A stretch of DNA of 64,000 bases from Polaribacter sp. (lineage in GTDB: Bacteria; Bacteroidota; Bacteroidia; Flavobacteriales; Flavobacteriaceae). The notes under the pieces are model-generated. The model was not told the origin of the DNA. It made no database searches and saw only the letters and a program-made list of their open reading frames with translations. The position numbers and the translations under genes were made by a program. Where the stretch lies: contig NZ_JAHEHX010000005.1 of the NCBI RefSeq assembly GCF_024639685.1, forward strand, positions 1-64,000, written 5' to 3'. Positions 25,607 through 34,860 of the stretch are shown here, one piece after another (the stretch's first letter is position 1; each line of letters begins with the position of its first letter).

Positions 25607-28600
25607 ATGACAGTAAGGTCTCATTTTTTTTCTACATTAAATAAAAGTTTATTTTTCAAAAAGCATATTTTTATTTTGATCAATTTACTTTTGTTTTCTT
25701 ATGCTGTGAGTTCTCAAAATGAATATTTTAAAAACACCTCTAGAGAAGATGGCTTATCCGATAATTTTGTTAAAACCATAGAACAAGATGCTTATGGATA
25801 CCTTTGGTTTGGTACTGAAAAAGGACTTAATAAATACGATGGTTATGAATTGCAAAATTATTTTCATAACGTAAAAGATAGCAGTTCTATAAGTAATAAT
25901 ATAATTAATGATATTCTTTACACCTCAAATAAAAAACTTTTAATAGCTACTCAAAGAGGATTAAACATTTACAATTATAAGCTAGATAACTTCAGTCTTA
26001 TTAATCAAAAACAAAGGAATTATTTTTCAAATCTTATTGAAGATGAGAATCAAAATGTATGGGCTATATACGGAAATAATAATGTTATAAAATTTGATAA
26101 AAATTTAAATTTTACAGAAAATTTTAATTTAAATAAAAAAGTAGAAAGAAAGTTTAATATTAAAGTTACGTCATTCAATATTTTTGAATATGATGATGCT
26201 CATCTCTTTTTTTATGTAAATAAAAAAGCATTTTACCTTTTTAATTTTAATACCCAAGAAATTTCATTGTTAAGCAAAGATATTTTTAATGCCAAAAATG
26301 AAATCACAAAAATTTTAAAAATAGATAAAAACCAATTTTGGGTGAGTACTCTTAATGGTGTTTTTATTTATGAAGATTCAAAAATAAAAAAGCATTTAAA
26401 AAAAGGCGTTGGAAATAAATTTTTAAATAACGCATACGTTAGAGATCTTAAAAGAGGTTCTACAAATGAGATCTGGATATTTACTGATGGAGGAGGTATC
26501 AATATATATGATATCAAGCAGCAGAAATTTAGATACATCAAAGCGAATAATAGAAATGAATCTAGTATTGGTTCAGATTTTTTATACACTTCTTATTTAG
26601 CTAAAGATGCTACATTGTGGATAGGAACTATAAAAAATGGAATAAGTCACAATATAAAAAAGAACCTTTTTAAAACCTATAAAGTAAAAGAAGACAAACG
26701 AAACTCTTCAACAGAATACCCTGTTTCATCACTTTTTTTAGATTCACAAAACAGAATTTGGGTAGGAAGTGATGGTAATGGGCTTTATCAATTAAAAAAT
26801 AACAATTTAGAACTTGTTTTTTCTGATGAGAATATAAAAACAATTAGAAGTATGAATGAGCTTGATTCGAACAGCTTGTTATTAGGTGCTTATAAACAAG
26901 GGTTGTTTTCTTTTGATATAAAAAACAAAAAATATCAATACCAATCTTACATACACAAATACATAGATTCTTCAAAAAATGTTGCTTCAATCTTAAAAAA
27001 TATTGATGAGGATATCATAGTTACTTCAAACAGATCTGTGCTTTTTCGCAACAAAAAAGTGGGTGCAAAAAGGCAATTGGAGCTAAATAATTTAACAATC
27101 ACAAATAGGGTTTTATCTTCTTTTAATGATAAAGAACAAGATTTCACTCTTTTGGGATGTATAGGAGTGCTTTCTAAGTTTCAAAATGGGGTTATTAATC
27201 ATATCAGTTTTGCTCCAAAAAGAATTGTAGCTATAGAAAAGCATCAAAAAAATGAATATTGGCTTGCTACAAATAAAGGAGTTTGTCTTATAAATATACA
27301 AACAAAGAAAACTCATTTTTATGCTAAAGAGTCTGGGTTAAATTCAATTCAAATAAATTCTATGATTAAAGACAATCAAGAGAATTTATGGGTTGGTACT
27401 TCAATAGGAGTTTCTAAGTTTGATGTTTCTTCTAAAAAATTCATCAATTATAACTATAGAAATGCTTTTAAAGACAATCAATTTGTAAACCCCGCAGTCA
27501 TAAAAGATGTCAACGGGAAAATTTATTTTGGAGGTTTAAAAGGAATTTTATCATTTAACCCAGAAGAAATTAAGGCGCCAAAAAATGCTAGAAAAGTTGT
27601 TTTTACAGATTTGGTTATAAATTATAAAGATTTGAATTCTAAACAAAAAGTCACAGAAAATTACATAGCAGATGATAATTTTTTAACCTTAACAAATGAT
27701 CAAAAAGTAGTCACAATAAAATATTCAACCTTTGATTATCAATATCCTGAAAATACTCTGTTTTCTTATAAACTGGAAGGTTATGATAAAAATTGGATAA
27801 CTACAAAAGAAAGAAATCTAACCTATATGAACTTGCCAAAAGGGCTTTATAATTTAAAAATTAAAGCATCAAATGAGGTTGGAGAATTCGGAGAATTATA
27901 TGCTAAATTAAAAATTAAAGTATTGCCTGCTTGGTGGCAGACGATTTGGTTTAGACTTTTATCTATGATGGTTTTTTTAGGTACTATTTTTTTAGGGTTT
28001 CATCTATTCTTTAAAAGAGAAAGGATAAAAAGAGAAAGTAAATTTGAAAAACAAGCGCTAAAAAATGAAAAAGAATTAAATGAAAAGCAGTTAAGATTTT
28101 TTACAAATTTATCACATGAAATAAGAACACCTTTAACTTTAATCATAAGTCCAATAAGAACCATCATAGAAAGTGAATTTTTTAAAGGAAATTATTCTAA
28201 AGATTTAAAGCTGATAGAAAAAAATGCTCAAAGAATTAATAAGTTAATCCATAGAGGAATCGATTTTAGAAAAACGCAGTTTAAAGAGCCAGAAATACAA
28301 CCTGTAAGAGCAGACGTTGTTTCCTTTATTAAAGAAATATTAGAAAGATTTAAAGGGTATTCTAAGGTAGAGAATATCAAACTAGATTTTAAAACTGATA
28401 CCAAAGAAAAATTTATTTGGTTTGATAAATACATGTTAGAAACAATCATGTATAATTTATTATCAAATGCATTTAAATATAGTGATAAAGGAGGTAAAGT
28501 AGTTGTTTTTATTTATAATAAAGAAAAGTCGATAGAAATTAAAGTTAAAGATTTTGGGATAGGAATATCAAAAGAAGATTTGGATCATATTTTTGAACGT

Positions 28601-29620
28601 TTCTTTCAAACAAAAGACCATATTGGAGGGTCTGGTATAGGTCTTGCGTTAACCAAGAAATTTGTGGAAGCGCATAAAGGTACTATTTCGGTAAAAAGTA
28701 AAAAAGATAAAGGTTCTAGTTTTAGTATAAAATTATCAAAAGGAGATGCTTTAAAAAATAATCGTTACATAATTGAAGAAAAAAATGCAGAAGCACCCAA
28801 GAAGCTACCTAAAGAAATTAAAGAAAAAGGAGAAGAAAATAATGAAAACGTTGTTGTAAAAGATAAAAGAATTCTTATTGTTGAAGACGAACCAGACTTA
28901 AGAGAGTATTTAAAAGCTAGCTTGTCTAAGTACTACAATGTTGTCACTGCAGAAAATGGTAAAATAGGTTATGATTTAGCGATTAAAGAGAATTTTGATT
29001 TGATTCTCTCTGATGTTATGATGCCGAAAATGAACGGAGATGAGCTGTGTAAACTACTCAAACAAAATGAGGCAACAAGTACAGTGCCTATTGTTTTGTT
29101 AACAGCTAAAACTTCTGGAGAAGATAAAATTAAAGGGTATAAGTTTGGGGCAGATTCCTATTTAGAAAAACCCTTTCAATTAAATGTTTTACTTTCGGTA
29201 TTAGAGAGTTTGTTAAAAACAAGAAGTGCATTAAAAAGCAAATTTCTTAAATTAATAGAAATAGATGTTGACAAAGAATCTATAAGTAATTCTGATAAAG
29301 TTTTCTATGATAAAATTATAGAAATTATGGAAACCTACATAGACGACCCAACTTTTGATGTCACTAAATTTTCAAGAGAAATTGGGATGAGCAAATCTTT
29401 AATTTATAAAAGGCTAAGAAAAATTACAGATATCGGTATAAACGATTTAATGCTGAAGCTAAGAATGAATAAAGCTGCTTCAATGTTAACGCATACCAAT
29501 AAAACAATACAAGAAATCGCTTTATTAGTTGGCTTTAATAGTCCTAAATATTTTAGTACATATTTTAAGAAACAATTTTCATCTTCCCCTACAGTTTACA
29601 GAAAGAACAACAAGAAGTAA
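25607..29620 (+). CDS. Hybrid two-component system (HTCS) sensor-regulator of the PUL
   Basis: 1337 residues from ATG 25607; an in-frame TTG at 25589 would add six. An N-terminal signal/membrane segment (about 10-35) leads into a periplasmic propeller of two-component-regulator repeats (SREDGLSDNFVKTIEQDAYG, LWIGTIKNGIS, IWVGSDGNGLYQL) and a Y_Y_Y domain (about 690-760), then a membrane helix near 780. The cytoplasmic part has HisKA with His837 in NLSHEIRTPLTL, an ATPase domain (NLLSNAFKYSDKGG, DFGIGIS, GGSGIGLAL), a receiver domain with Asp1136 in ILSDVMMPKMNG and Lys in LEKPFQ, and a C-terminal AraC helix-turn-helix (EIALLVGFNSPKYFSTYFKK). Such proteins sense PUL-derived oligosaccharides in the periplasm. 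It lies just before the SusC/SusD genes, its probable targets. Confidence 0.95.
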   Translation: MTVRSHFFSTLNKSLFFKKHIFILINLLLFSYAVSSQNEYFKNTSREDGLSDNFVKTIEQDAYGYLWFGTEKGLNKYDGYELQNYFHNVKDSSSISNNIINDILYTSNKKLLIATQRGLNIYNYKLDNFSLINQKQRNYFSNLIEDENQNVWAIYGNNNVIKFDKNLNFTENFNLNKKVERKFNIKVTSFNIFEYDDAHLFFYVNKKAFYLFNFNTQEISLLSKDIFNAKNEITKILKIDKNQFWVSTLNGVFIYEDSKIKKHLKKGVGNKFLNNAYVRDLKRGSTNEIWIFTDGGGINIYDIKQQKFRYIKANNRNESSIGSDFLYTSYLAKDATLWIGTIKNGISHNIKKNLFKTYKVKEDKRNSSTEYPVSSLFLDSQNRIWVGSDGNGLYQLKNNNLELVFSDENIKTIRSMNELDSNSLLLGAYKQGLFSFDIKNKKYQYQSYIHKYIDSSKNVASILKNIDEDIIVTSNRSVLFRNKKVGAKRQLELNNLTITNRVLSSFNDKEQDFTLLGCIGVLSKFQNGVINHISFAPKRIVAIEKHQKNEYWLATNKGVCLINIQTKKTHFYAKESGLNSIQINSMIKDNQENLWVGTSIGVSKFDVSSKKFINYNYRNAFKDNQFVNPAVIKDVNGKIYFGGLKGILSFNPEEIKAPKNARKVVFTDLVINYKDLNSKQKVTENYIADDNFLTLTNDQKVVTIKYSTFDYQYPENTLFSYKLEGYDKNWITTKERNLTYMNLPKGLYNLKIKASNEVGEFGELYAKLKIKVLPAWWQTIWFRLLSMMVFLGTIFLGFHLFFKRERIKRESKFEKQALKNEKELNEKQLRFFTNLSHEIRTPLTLIISPIRTIIESEFFKGNYSKDLKLIEKNAQRINKLIHRGIDFRKTQFKEPEIQPVRADVVSFIKEILERFKGYSKVENIKLDFKTDTKEKFIWFDKYMLETIMYNLLSNAFKYSDKGGKVVVFIYNKEKSIEIKVKDFGIGISKEDLDHIFERFFQTKDHIGGSGIGLALTKKFVEAHKGTISVKSKKDKGSSFSIKLSKGDALKNNRYIIEEKNAEAPKKLPKEIKEKGEENNENVVVKDKRILIVEDEPDLREYLKASLSKYYNVVTAENGKIGYDLAIKENFDLILSDVMMPKMNGDELCKLLKQNEATSTVPIVLLTAKTSGEDKIKGYKFGADSYLEKPFQLNVLLSVLESLLKTRSALKSKFLKLIEIDVDKESISNSDKVFYDKIIEIMETYIDDPTFDVTKFSREIGMSKSLIYKRLRKITDIGINDLMLKLRMNKAASMLTHTNKTIQEIALLVGFNSPKYFSTYFKKQFSSSPTVYRKNNKK

Positions 29621-29715
29621 GCCAAGTATCATTTAAAAATTATGGGTTTGTAGATGTAAACACAAAAATGGAAGTTTTGTGGATTATATTAGGTGCAGTT
29701 TTTTATGTTAGCTTC

Positions 29716-29723
29716 TATATTTG
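29716..29723 (+). promoter_or_regulatory. Candidate -7 promoter element of the SusC/SusD operon
   Basis: TATATTTG fits the TAnnTTTG consensus 68 bases before the ATG at 29791, in the 170-base gap after the HTCS gene. The -33 element is not clear, as is common for activator-dependent PUL promoters. Confidence 0.45.
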
Positions 29724-29790
29724 ATGAAATGTTAACAAAAACTTAAAACGTTTTTTTTAGAAACAAAGATTTACAAGATAAATAATTCTT

Positions 29791-32700
29791 ATGAAATATA
29801 TTTTAAATAAAACTCATTTAATTCGGTATGCTAAAAACAGCATAATCTTCAAAAAATTTTTCTGTATCTTTTTTTTCATATTTAGTTTTAGTAGTCAAGT
29901 TTTAGCAAATGACTTCAAAATTTTAAAGGATAATCAAGAGAGAGTAATTTCTGGTACAGTTTTAGATGATACAGGTATAACTTTACCTGGGGTTTCTATT
30001 TCAATAAAAGGAACTAGCAAAGGAACACAAACAGATTTTGATGGTAAATTTTCAATTGCTGTTCCTAATGAAAAAGTAATTCTTGTTTTTTCGTATTTAG
30101 GGATGAAAACTAGAGAATTACCTGTGAAAGGAAAGCTTACACTCACCGTTGTTTTAAATTATGAGGCAGAGTCCTTAGATGAAATCGTTGTTGTAGGATA
30201 TGGACAAAAGAAAAAAGCAAGTATTGTTGGTGCAATTGTAACTACTAAAGGAGAAGAACTTTTAGAGGCTGGTGGTGTGACAAATGTTGCTGAAGCTTTA
30301 GAAGGAAGGTTGCCAGGGGTTTCAACGATACAGTCTTCAGGGCAACCTGGTGCAAACAGTACTCAAATATTTATTAGAGGTCAGGCTTCTTGGAATGGTT
30401 CTGGTTCTCCGCTTATTTTAGTAGATGGTGTTCAAAGAACAATAAACGATATAGATTTCGAAGAAATAGAGCAAGTTTCTGTTTTAAAAGATGCTTCAGC
30501 TACCGCCGTTTTTGGAGTACAAGGTGCTAATGGTGTTATTTTAATAACTACTAAAAGAGGTAAAGAAGGAGGTGCAAAATTATCGGTTTCGGCAAATACG
30601 ACAATTAAAGTAGTTTCAAAGTTGCCGCAGTTGGTAGATTCATACAATTCAACATTTCATGTTAATGAAGCTATCATGAGAGAGATTATGTATAGCCCTA
30701 ACTCTTGGAATGATATTATACCTCTTGGTATTGCAGATAAATACAGAAATCCAGCTAGTGTAGAAGAAAGTTATATATACCCCAATACAGATTGGGCAGG
30801 TTTACTGCTTAAGGATTTTGCACAAGATTACAGGGTAAATCTTAATGTTAGAGGAGGTAATAGTTTTGTGAAATATTTTGGGAGTTTATCAGTACAAACT
30901 ACTAGAGATATTTTAAAAGGAGCGGATTATGATAATGGAAGAGGATATAGCACAGGATATAAGTATGATAGGTATAATTATAGAAGTAATTTAGATTTTG
31001 ACCTTACTAAAACCACCAAGTTTTCTGTTAATCTTGGAGGATTTGTAGGTTTTCAAGAATCTCCTTCTGCAAGTAATGCAAGAATAATTGGAGGTTTGTA
31101 CTCTTTTGCGCCTTCACTTTACACCCCTTTATATCCAGATGGGTACTTTGGATGGGTTCCGACTCAAGATGATACTTTTGCCAACCCACTTACATCCTTA
31201 ATATCCTCGGGGAGTTCTACTCAAAGAAGAATTCAGGTTAATACCGATTTTATTTTAAAACAAAAACTTAACTTTATAACTAAAGGTTTATCATTTACAG
31301 GAAGATTATCGCTTGATAATAGATTTAGTTCAACAAGAAGGCTTTCAGATCCAGTATCTAATATCATCTTTAGGACCTATGATTTAAATGGAAACGAAAG
31401 TATTATTTCTGAGCCAGGCGTAAATGATTTTGATTTTGTACCTAGGCCTTGGACTTTAGGTTCAAATAATATTAACGACGGTTCTAGATTTAGAAGACTA
31501 AATTATAGGTTGTCTTTAAATTACAAAAGAACATTTGGTGACAAGCACGATGTTTCTGCACTGCTTCTTTTTATGAGAGACCAGTCTGCAAGTGGTAGTG
31601 TTTTTCCAAGATTTCGTGAAGATTGGGTAACCAGAGTTACGTATGATTATGATTCTAAATACCTTTTAGATATTAGTGGGGCTTATAATGGTTCAGAAAA
31701 ATTTGGACCCGGAAATCGATTTGATTTATTCCCTTCAATTGCAGTAGGATGGGTGCCAACTAAAGAAAAATTCATGGAAAACATAAATTGGATTGATAGG
31801 TTTAAATTTCGTTTTTCTTATGGTCTTATTGGAGATGATAATTCAAGTGGTAGATGGAGGTATTTATCACAATGGAAAAATGGAGGTCGTGCTAGCTTAG
31901 ATTCTAATACTTTTGGAGGGAATTCAGACTATATTTGGTACAGACAAACTATTGTAGGGAACCCTGATCTTCGATGGGAAACCGCTATAAAATCTAATTT
32001 TGGAATCAATGCATCCTTTTTAAAAGGAGCAATAACTACAGAATTTGACTATTTTAATGAAAATAGAAAAGATATCGTTATAACAGGAAATCAGAGAAGT
32101 GTTCCAGATTGGTTTGGTGCTTTGCCTCCAGATGTAAATTCCGGAGAGGTAGAGGTTAAAGGATACGAGTTGGTATTAGGCTTAAACCACACTTTCGACA
32201 ATAACTTAAATCTATGGTCAAAAATTGCTTTTAGCTCTGCCAAAGATAAAATTATTTATAGAGAAGACCCAGAATTAAGACCAGAGCACTTACAATTGGC
32301 AGGTTATCAAATCGGGCAAACAAGAGCAGCCATACCAGGCCAAATTTTGCAAAGTTGGGATGATATATATGGAGCAACACCACTTAGTGTGGGGCAAGAT
32401 TCTAGACGTCCAGGGTACTACGATATCGTTGATTTTAATAGTGATGGTTCTTATAATGAAGACAGAGATGATGCACCTTATGGTTACCCTACTCGTCCGC
32501 AACAATCTTGGAGTCTTAGATCTGGGGCAAGGTATAAAGGGCTTAGTTTTACTGTAATGTTTACAGGGAATCGAAATAGTACCAAGCAATTTATAACAAG
32601 AACGTTTCAGAAAAACACCTATCTAATTTATGATCATGCATTAGATTATTGGACAAAAGATAATCCTAATTCAACCAGAACATTACGATATTGGAGTGAA

Positions 32701-32973
32701 AGAGAAGGAGAAAATGACCCTCTTCGTGATTATTATGATGCTTCAATAGTAAGGCTAAAAACGGTAGAATTGGCTTATAAAGTTCCAAAAAAACTATGTA
32801 CAAAAATAGGTTTTAACTCTTTAAGAGTATTTGTTAATGGTAACAATTTACATTTATGGACTAATTTACCTGACGACAGGGAATTTAATGGAACAGGTAC
32901 TTCAGATTCTAATTTTAGAGGAGATTACCCAACAATACGAAGATTTAATCTTGGATTTAATTTAAACTTTTAA
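29791..32973 (+). CDS. SusC-like TonB-dependent outer-membrane glycan importer (first pair)
   Basis: 1060 residues. After a long signal region (cleavage near SQVLAND) there is a carboxypeptidase-D-regulatory-like domain (about 50-125: ISGTVLDDTGITLPGVSISI, TDFDGKFSI), the conserved SusC TonB-box-like stretch SLDEIVVVGYGQKKK, a plug domain (VAEALEGRLPGVSTIQSSGQ, FIRGQASWNG, PLILVDGVQR, VLKDASATAVFGVQGANGVI) and a 22-strand-type barrel ending in the aromatic RRFNLGFNLNF. It pairs with the SusD-like gene two bases downstream and would import large oligosaccharides into the periplasm. It has canonical features, in contrast to the second SusC in this window. Confidence 0.95.
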   Translation: MKYILNKTHLIRYAKNSIIFKKFFCIFFFIFSFSSQVLANDFKILKDNQERVISGTVLDDTGITLPGVSISIKGTSKGTQTDFDGKFSIAVPNEKVILVFSYLGMKTRELPVKGKLTLTVVLNYEAESLDEIVVVGYGQKKKASIVGAIVTTKGEELLEAGGVTNVAEALEGRLPGVSTIQSSGQPGANSTQIFIRGQASWNGSGSPLILVDGVQRTINDIDFEEIEQVSVLKDASATAVFGVQGANGVILITTKRGKEGGAKLSVSANTTIKVVSKLPQLVDSYNSTFHVNEAIMREIMYSPNSWNDIIPLGIADKYRNPASVEESYIYPNTDWAGLLLKDFAQDYRVNLNVRGGNSFVKYFGSLSVQTTRDILKGADYDNGRGYSTGYKYDRYNYRSNLDFDLTKTTKFSVNLGGFVGFQESPSASNARIIGGLYSFAPSLYTPLYPDGYFGWVPTQDDTFANPLTSLISSGSSTQRRIQVNTDFILKQKLNFITKGLSFTGRLSLDNRFSSTRRLSDPVSNIIFRTYDLNGNESIISEPGVNDFDFVPRPWTLGSNNINDGSRFRRLNYRLSLNYKRTFGDKHDVSALLLFMRDQSASGSVFPRFREDWVTRVTYDYDSKYLLDISGAYNGSEKFGPGNRFDLFPSIAVGWVPTKEKFMENINWIDRFKFRFSYGLIGDDNSSGRWRYLSQWKNGGRASLDSNTFGGNSDYIWYRQTIVGNPDLRWETAIKSNFGINASFLKGAITTEFDYFNENRKDIVITGNQRSVPDWFGALPPDVNSGEVEVKGYELVLGLNHTFDNNLNLWSKIAFSSAKDKIIYREDPELRPEHLQLAGYQIGQTRAAIPGQILQSWDDIYGATPLSVGQDSRRPGYYDIVDFNSDGSYNEDRDDAPYGYPTRPQQSWSLRSGARYKGLSFTVMFTGNRNSTKQFITRTFQKNTYLIYDHALDYWTKDNPNSTRTLRYWSEREGENDPLRDYYDASIVRLKTVELAYKVPKKLCTKIGFNSLRVFVNGNNLHLWTNLPDDREFNGTGTSDSNFRGDYPTIRRFNLGFNLNF

Positions 32974-32975
32974 AA

Positions 32976-34823
32976 ATGAAAAAATATAGTATAAAATTAG
33001 TATTTGTATTAAGTCTATTATTTGCTTTTTCTTGCGAAGATTATTTAGATGTAGCTCCACAAGCTTTAATTGGAGAAGAGGACGCATTTAAAGACTTTGT
33101 TACAACACAAGGGTTTTTAGAAGAAATGTATAATTTGGTAGTAGATTATCATGTAGGTGGAAATGGTGGTACAGACTACCTCTTAGGAGATGAAACAGTT
33201 ATTAATCAAAATTACCAAACTTCCGCTTGGATGGATCGTGGTAACTATCTCTTCTTGTATGAGGGTACTGCTCCTAAATGGACATACTTAATTGGCGAAG
33301 GTGGTGGAAATCAAAGTGCTTCTACCGGTACTGCTTGGAATAGACCAGGGGTTTGGGATGGGAGTTTGAGAGGCATCCGAAAAGCCAATCAAATTTTAGA
33401 AAAAATTGATGATATTGTAAATCTTACCACTTCTGAAAGAGATATATTATTAGGACAAGCCTATTTCTTTAGAGCATTTTTTCATTTTGAAATTATGAAA
33501 TTCTGGGGGCGTTTCCCTTATATAGATGCAACGATTGTGGGGGATAACTTTAGGTTTTCAAGACCAGATACTTACAAAGAAACAGCGTTAAAAATTCATG
33601 AAGATTTTAAGTTGGCAGCAGAATTGTTACCACAAGATTGGGATACTGTTGAATTGGCTGGACAATTAGGTGGGCTAACTGTGGGTAAAAATAAGACTAG
33701 GGTAACTAAAGGAGCAGTATATGCTTTTATGGGTAAAAACCTATTAATTGCTGCAAGCCCATTGATGAAAGGATCAAGAAACACCTATGATTATGATACA
33801 GAACTTGCAGAAATGGCTGTAGATGCTTTTGCAGAGGTATTAAAGTTGGCAGACCAGGGGGCGTATAGTTTGGCTTCATTTGGTAATTATGAACAAGTTT
33901 TTATGACCAGACAAAATAAAATACCAGGGCTAAATAACGAATTTATTTTTAACGGGAGTGCCAATAGTAGAAATTCAAGTAGAAATATTGCTAGAATGCT
34001 AATGTCAAAACAAGTATTATCACAAGGTTCTTTTGTAATGAGCCCAACACATAATTTTATACATGCTAATTTTGGTATGGCTAACGGGTTGTCTGTAGAA
34101 GACGATTTAAGTGGTAATTATGGCGCGCCAACCTTTGACGCTACAAAACCATTTGAAAATAGAGATCCAAGATTTTATGAGTGGGTTACCTATAATGGAG
34201 CAGCTTTAGGTACAAGAGGTGGACAAAAGTATAGAACTGCAGCATTATATAACGGTGGAATTCATAGAACTGAAGGCTTAGCCTCAAAAGGATCTCAAAC
34301 AGGTTATTTTATTAAGAAGTTTTACCCTTTTAATTATACAGATAGATTTAGAGGTAGAATTAATGGTTTGACCATAAGAAGAATTAGAATGCGTTTAACA
34401 GATGTGTATTTAATGTATGCTGAAGCGCTACATGCTGCAAAAAATAATGCAACTACTGCACCAACTTCTTATTCATTAACTGCTGAGAATGTGCTTAATT
34501 TGATGAGATCAAGAGCAGGAATACCAAATGTAAATCAATCTATAGTGGCTGATCCTAATAAATTTATGGATGAACTCAGAAGAGAACGTAGTGTAGAGCT
34601 TTCTTTTGAAGCTCATCGTTGGGTAGACATTCGCAGATGGGTACTTGCACATTTAGACAAGTATAAAAATAAAACGGGTGTAGATTTTGATGCAAACTAT
34701 ACATTCTTTAATGAAAGACTAGTTGTGCCAAGAGTTTGTGAATATCCAAAGCACTATTGGTTGCCATTTAGAGCCAATCAAACTCAGTTTTATGAAGGTT
34801 TTGAACAAAACCCTGGATGGTAA
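32976..34823 (+). CDS. SusD-like surface glycan-binding lipoprotein (first pair)
   Basis: 615 residues with a lipoprotein signal (LLFAFSC). SusD/RagB family features are EDYLDVAPQALIGEEDAFKD after the Cys, GIRKANQILEKIDD, a TPR-like helix LLGQAYFFRAFFHFEIMKFW, MRLTDVYLMYAEALHAA, LNLMRSRAGIPNV, FMDELRRERSVELSFEAHRW and the FEQNPGW end. It forms the lid of the SusC pore and captures the glycan at the cell surface. The gene begins two bases after SusC. At 615 residues it is somewhat long for the family (about 500-600), suggesting extra loops for a bulky polyanionic ligand. Confidence 0.95.
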   Translation: MKKYSIKLVFVLSLLFAFSCEDYLDVAPQALIGEEDAFKDFVTTQGFLEEMYNLVVDYHVGGNGGTDYLLGDETVINQNYQTSAWMDRGNYLFLYEGTAPKWTYLIGEGGGNQSASTGTAWNRPGVWDGSLRGIRKANQILEKIDDIVNLTTSERDILLGQAYFFRAFFHFEIMKFWGRFPYIDATIVGDNFRFSRPDTYKETALKIHEDFKLAAELLPQDWDTVELAGQLGGLTVGKNKTRVTKGAVYAFMGKNLLIAASPLMKGSRNTYDYDTELAEMAVDAFAEVLKLADQGAYSLASFGNYEQVFMTRQNKIPGLNNEFIFNGSANSRNSSRNIARMLMSKQVLSQGSFVMSPTHNFIHANFGMANGLSVEDDLSGNYGAPTFDATKPFENRDPRFYEWVTYNGAALGTRGGQKYRTAALYNGGIHRTEGLASKGSQTGYFIKKFYPFNYTDRFRGRINGLTIRRIRMRLTDVYLMYAEALHAAKNNATTAPTSYSLTAENVLNLMRSRAGIPNVNQSIVADPNKFMDELRRERSVELSFEAHRWVDIRRWVLAHLDKYKNKTGVDFDANYTFFNERLVVPRVCEYPKHYWLPFRANQTQFYEGFEQNPGW

Positions 34824-34860
34824 TCGTTAAAATAGTATTTATAAAAATAAAGAGTATATA

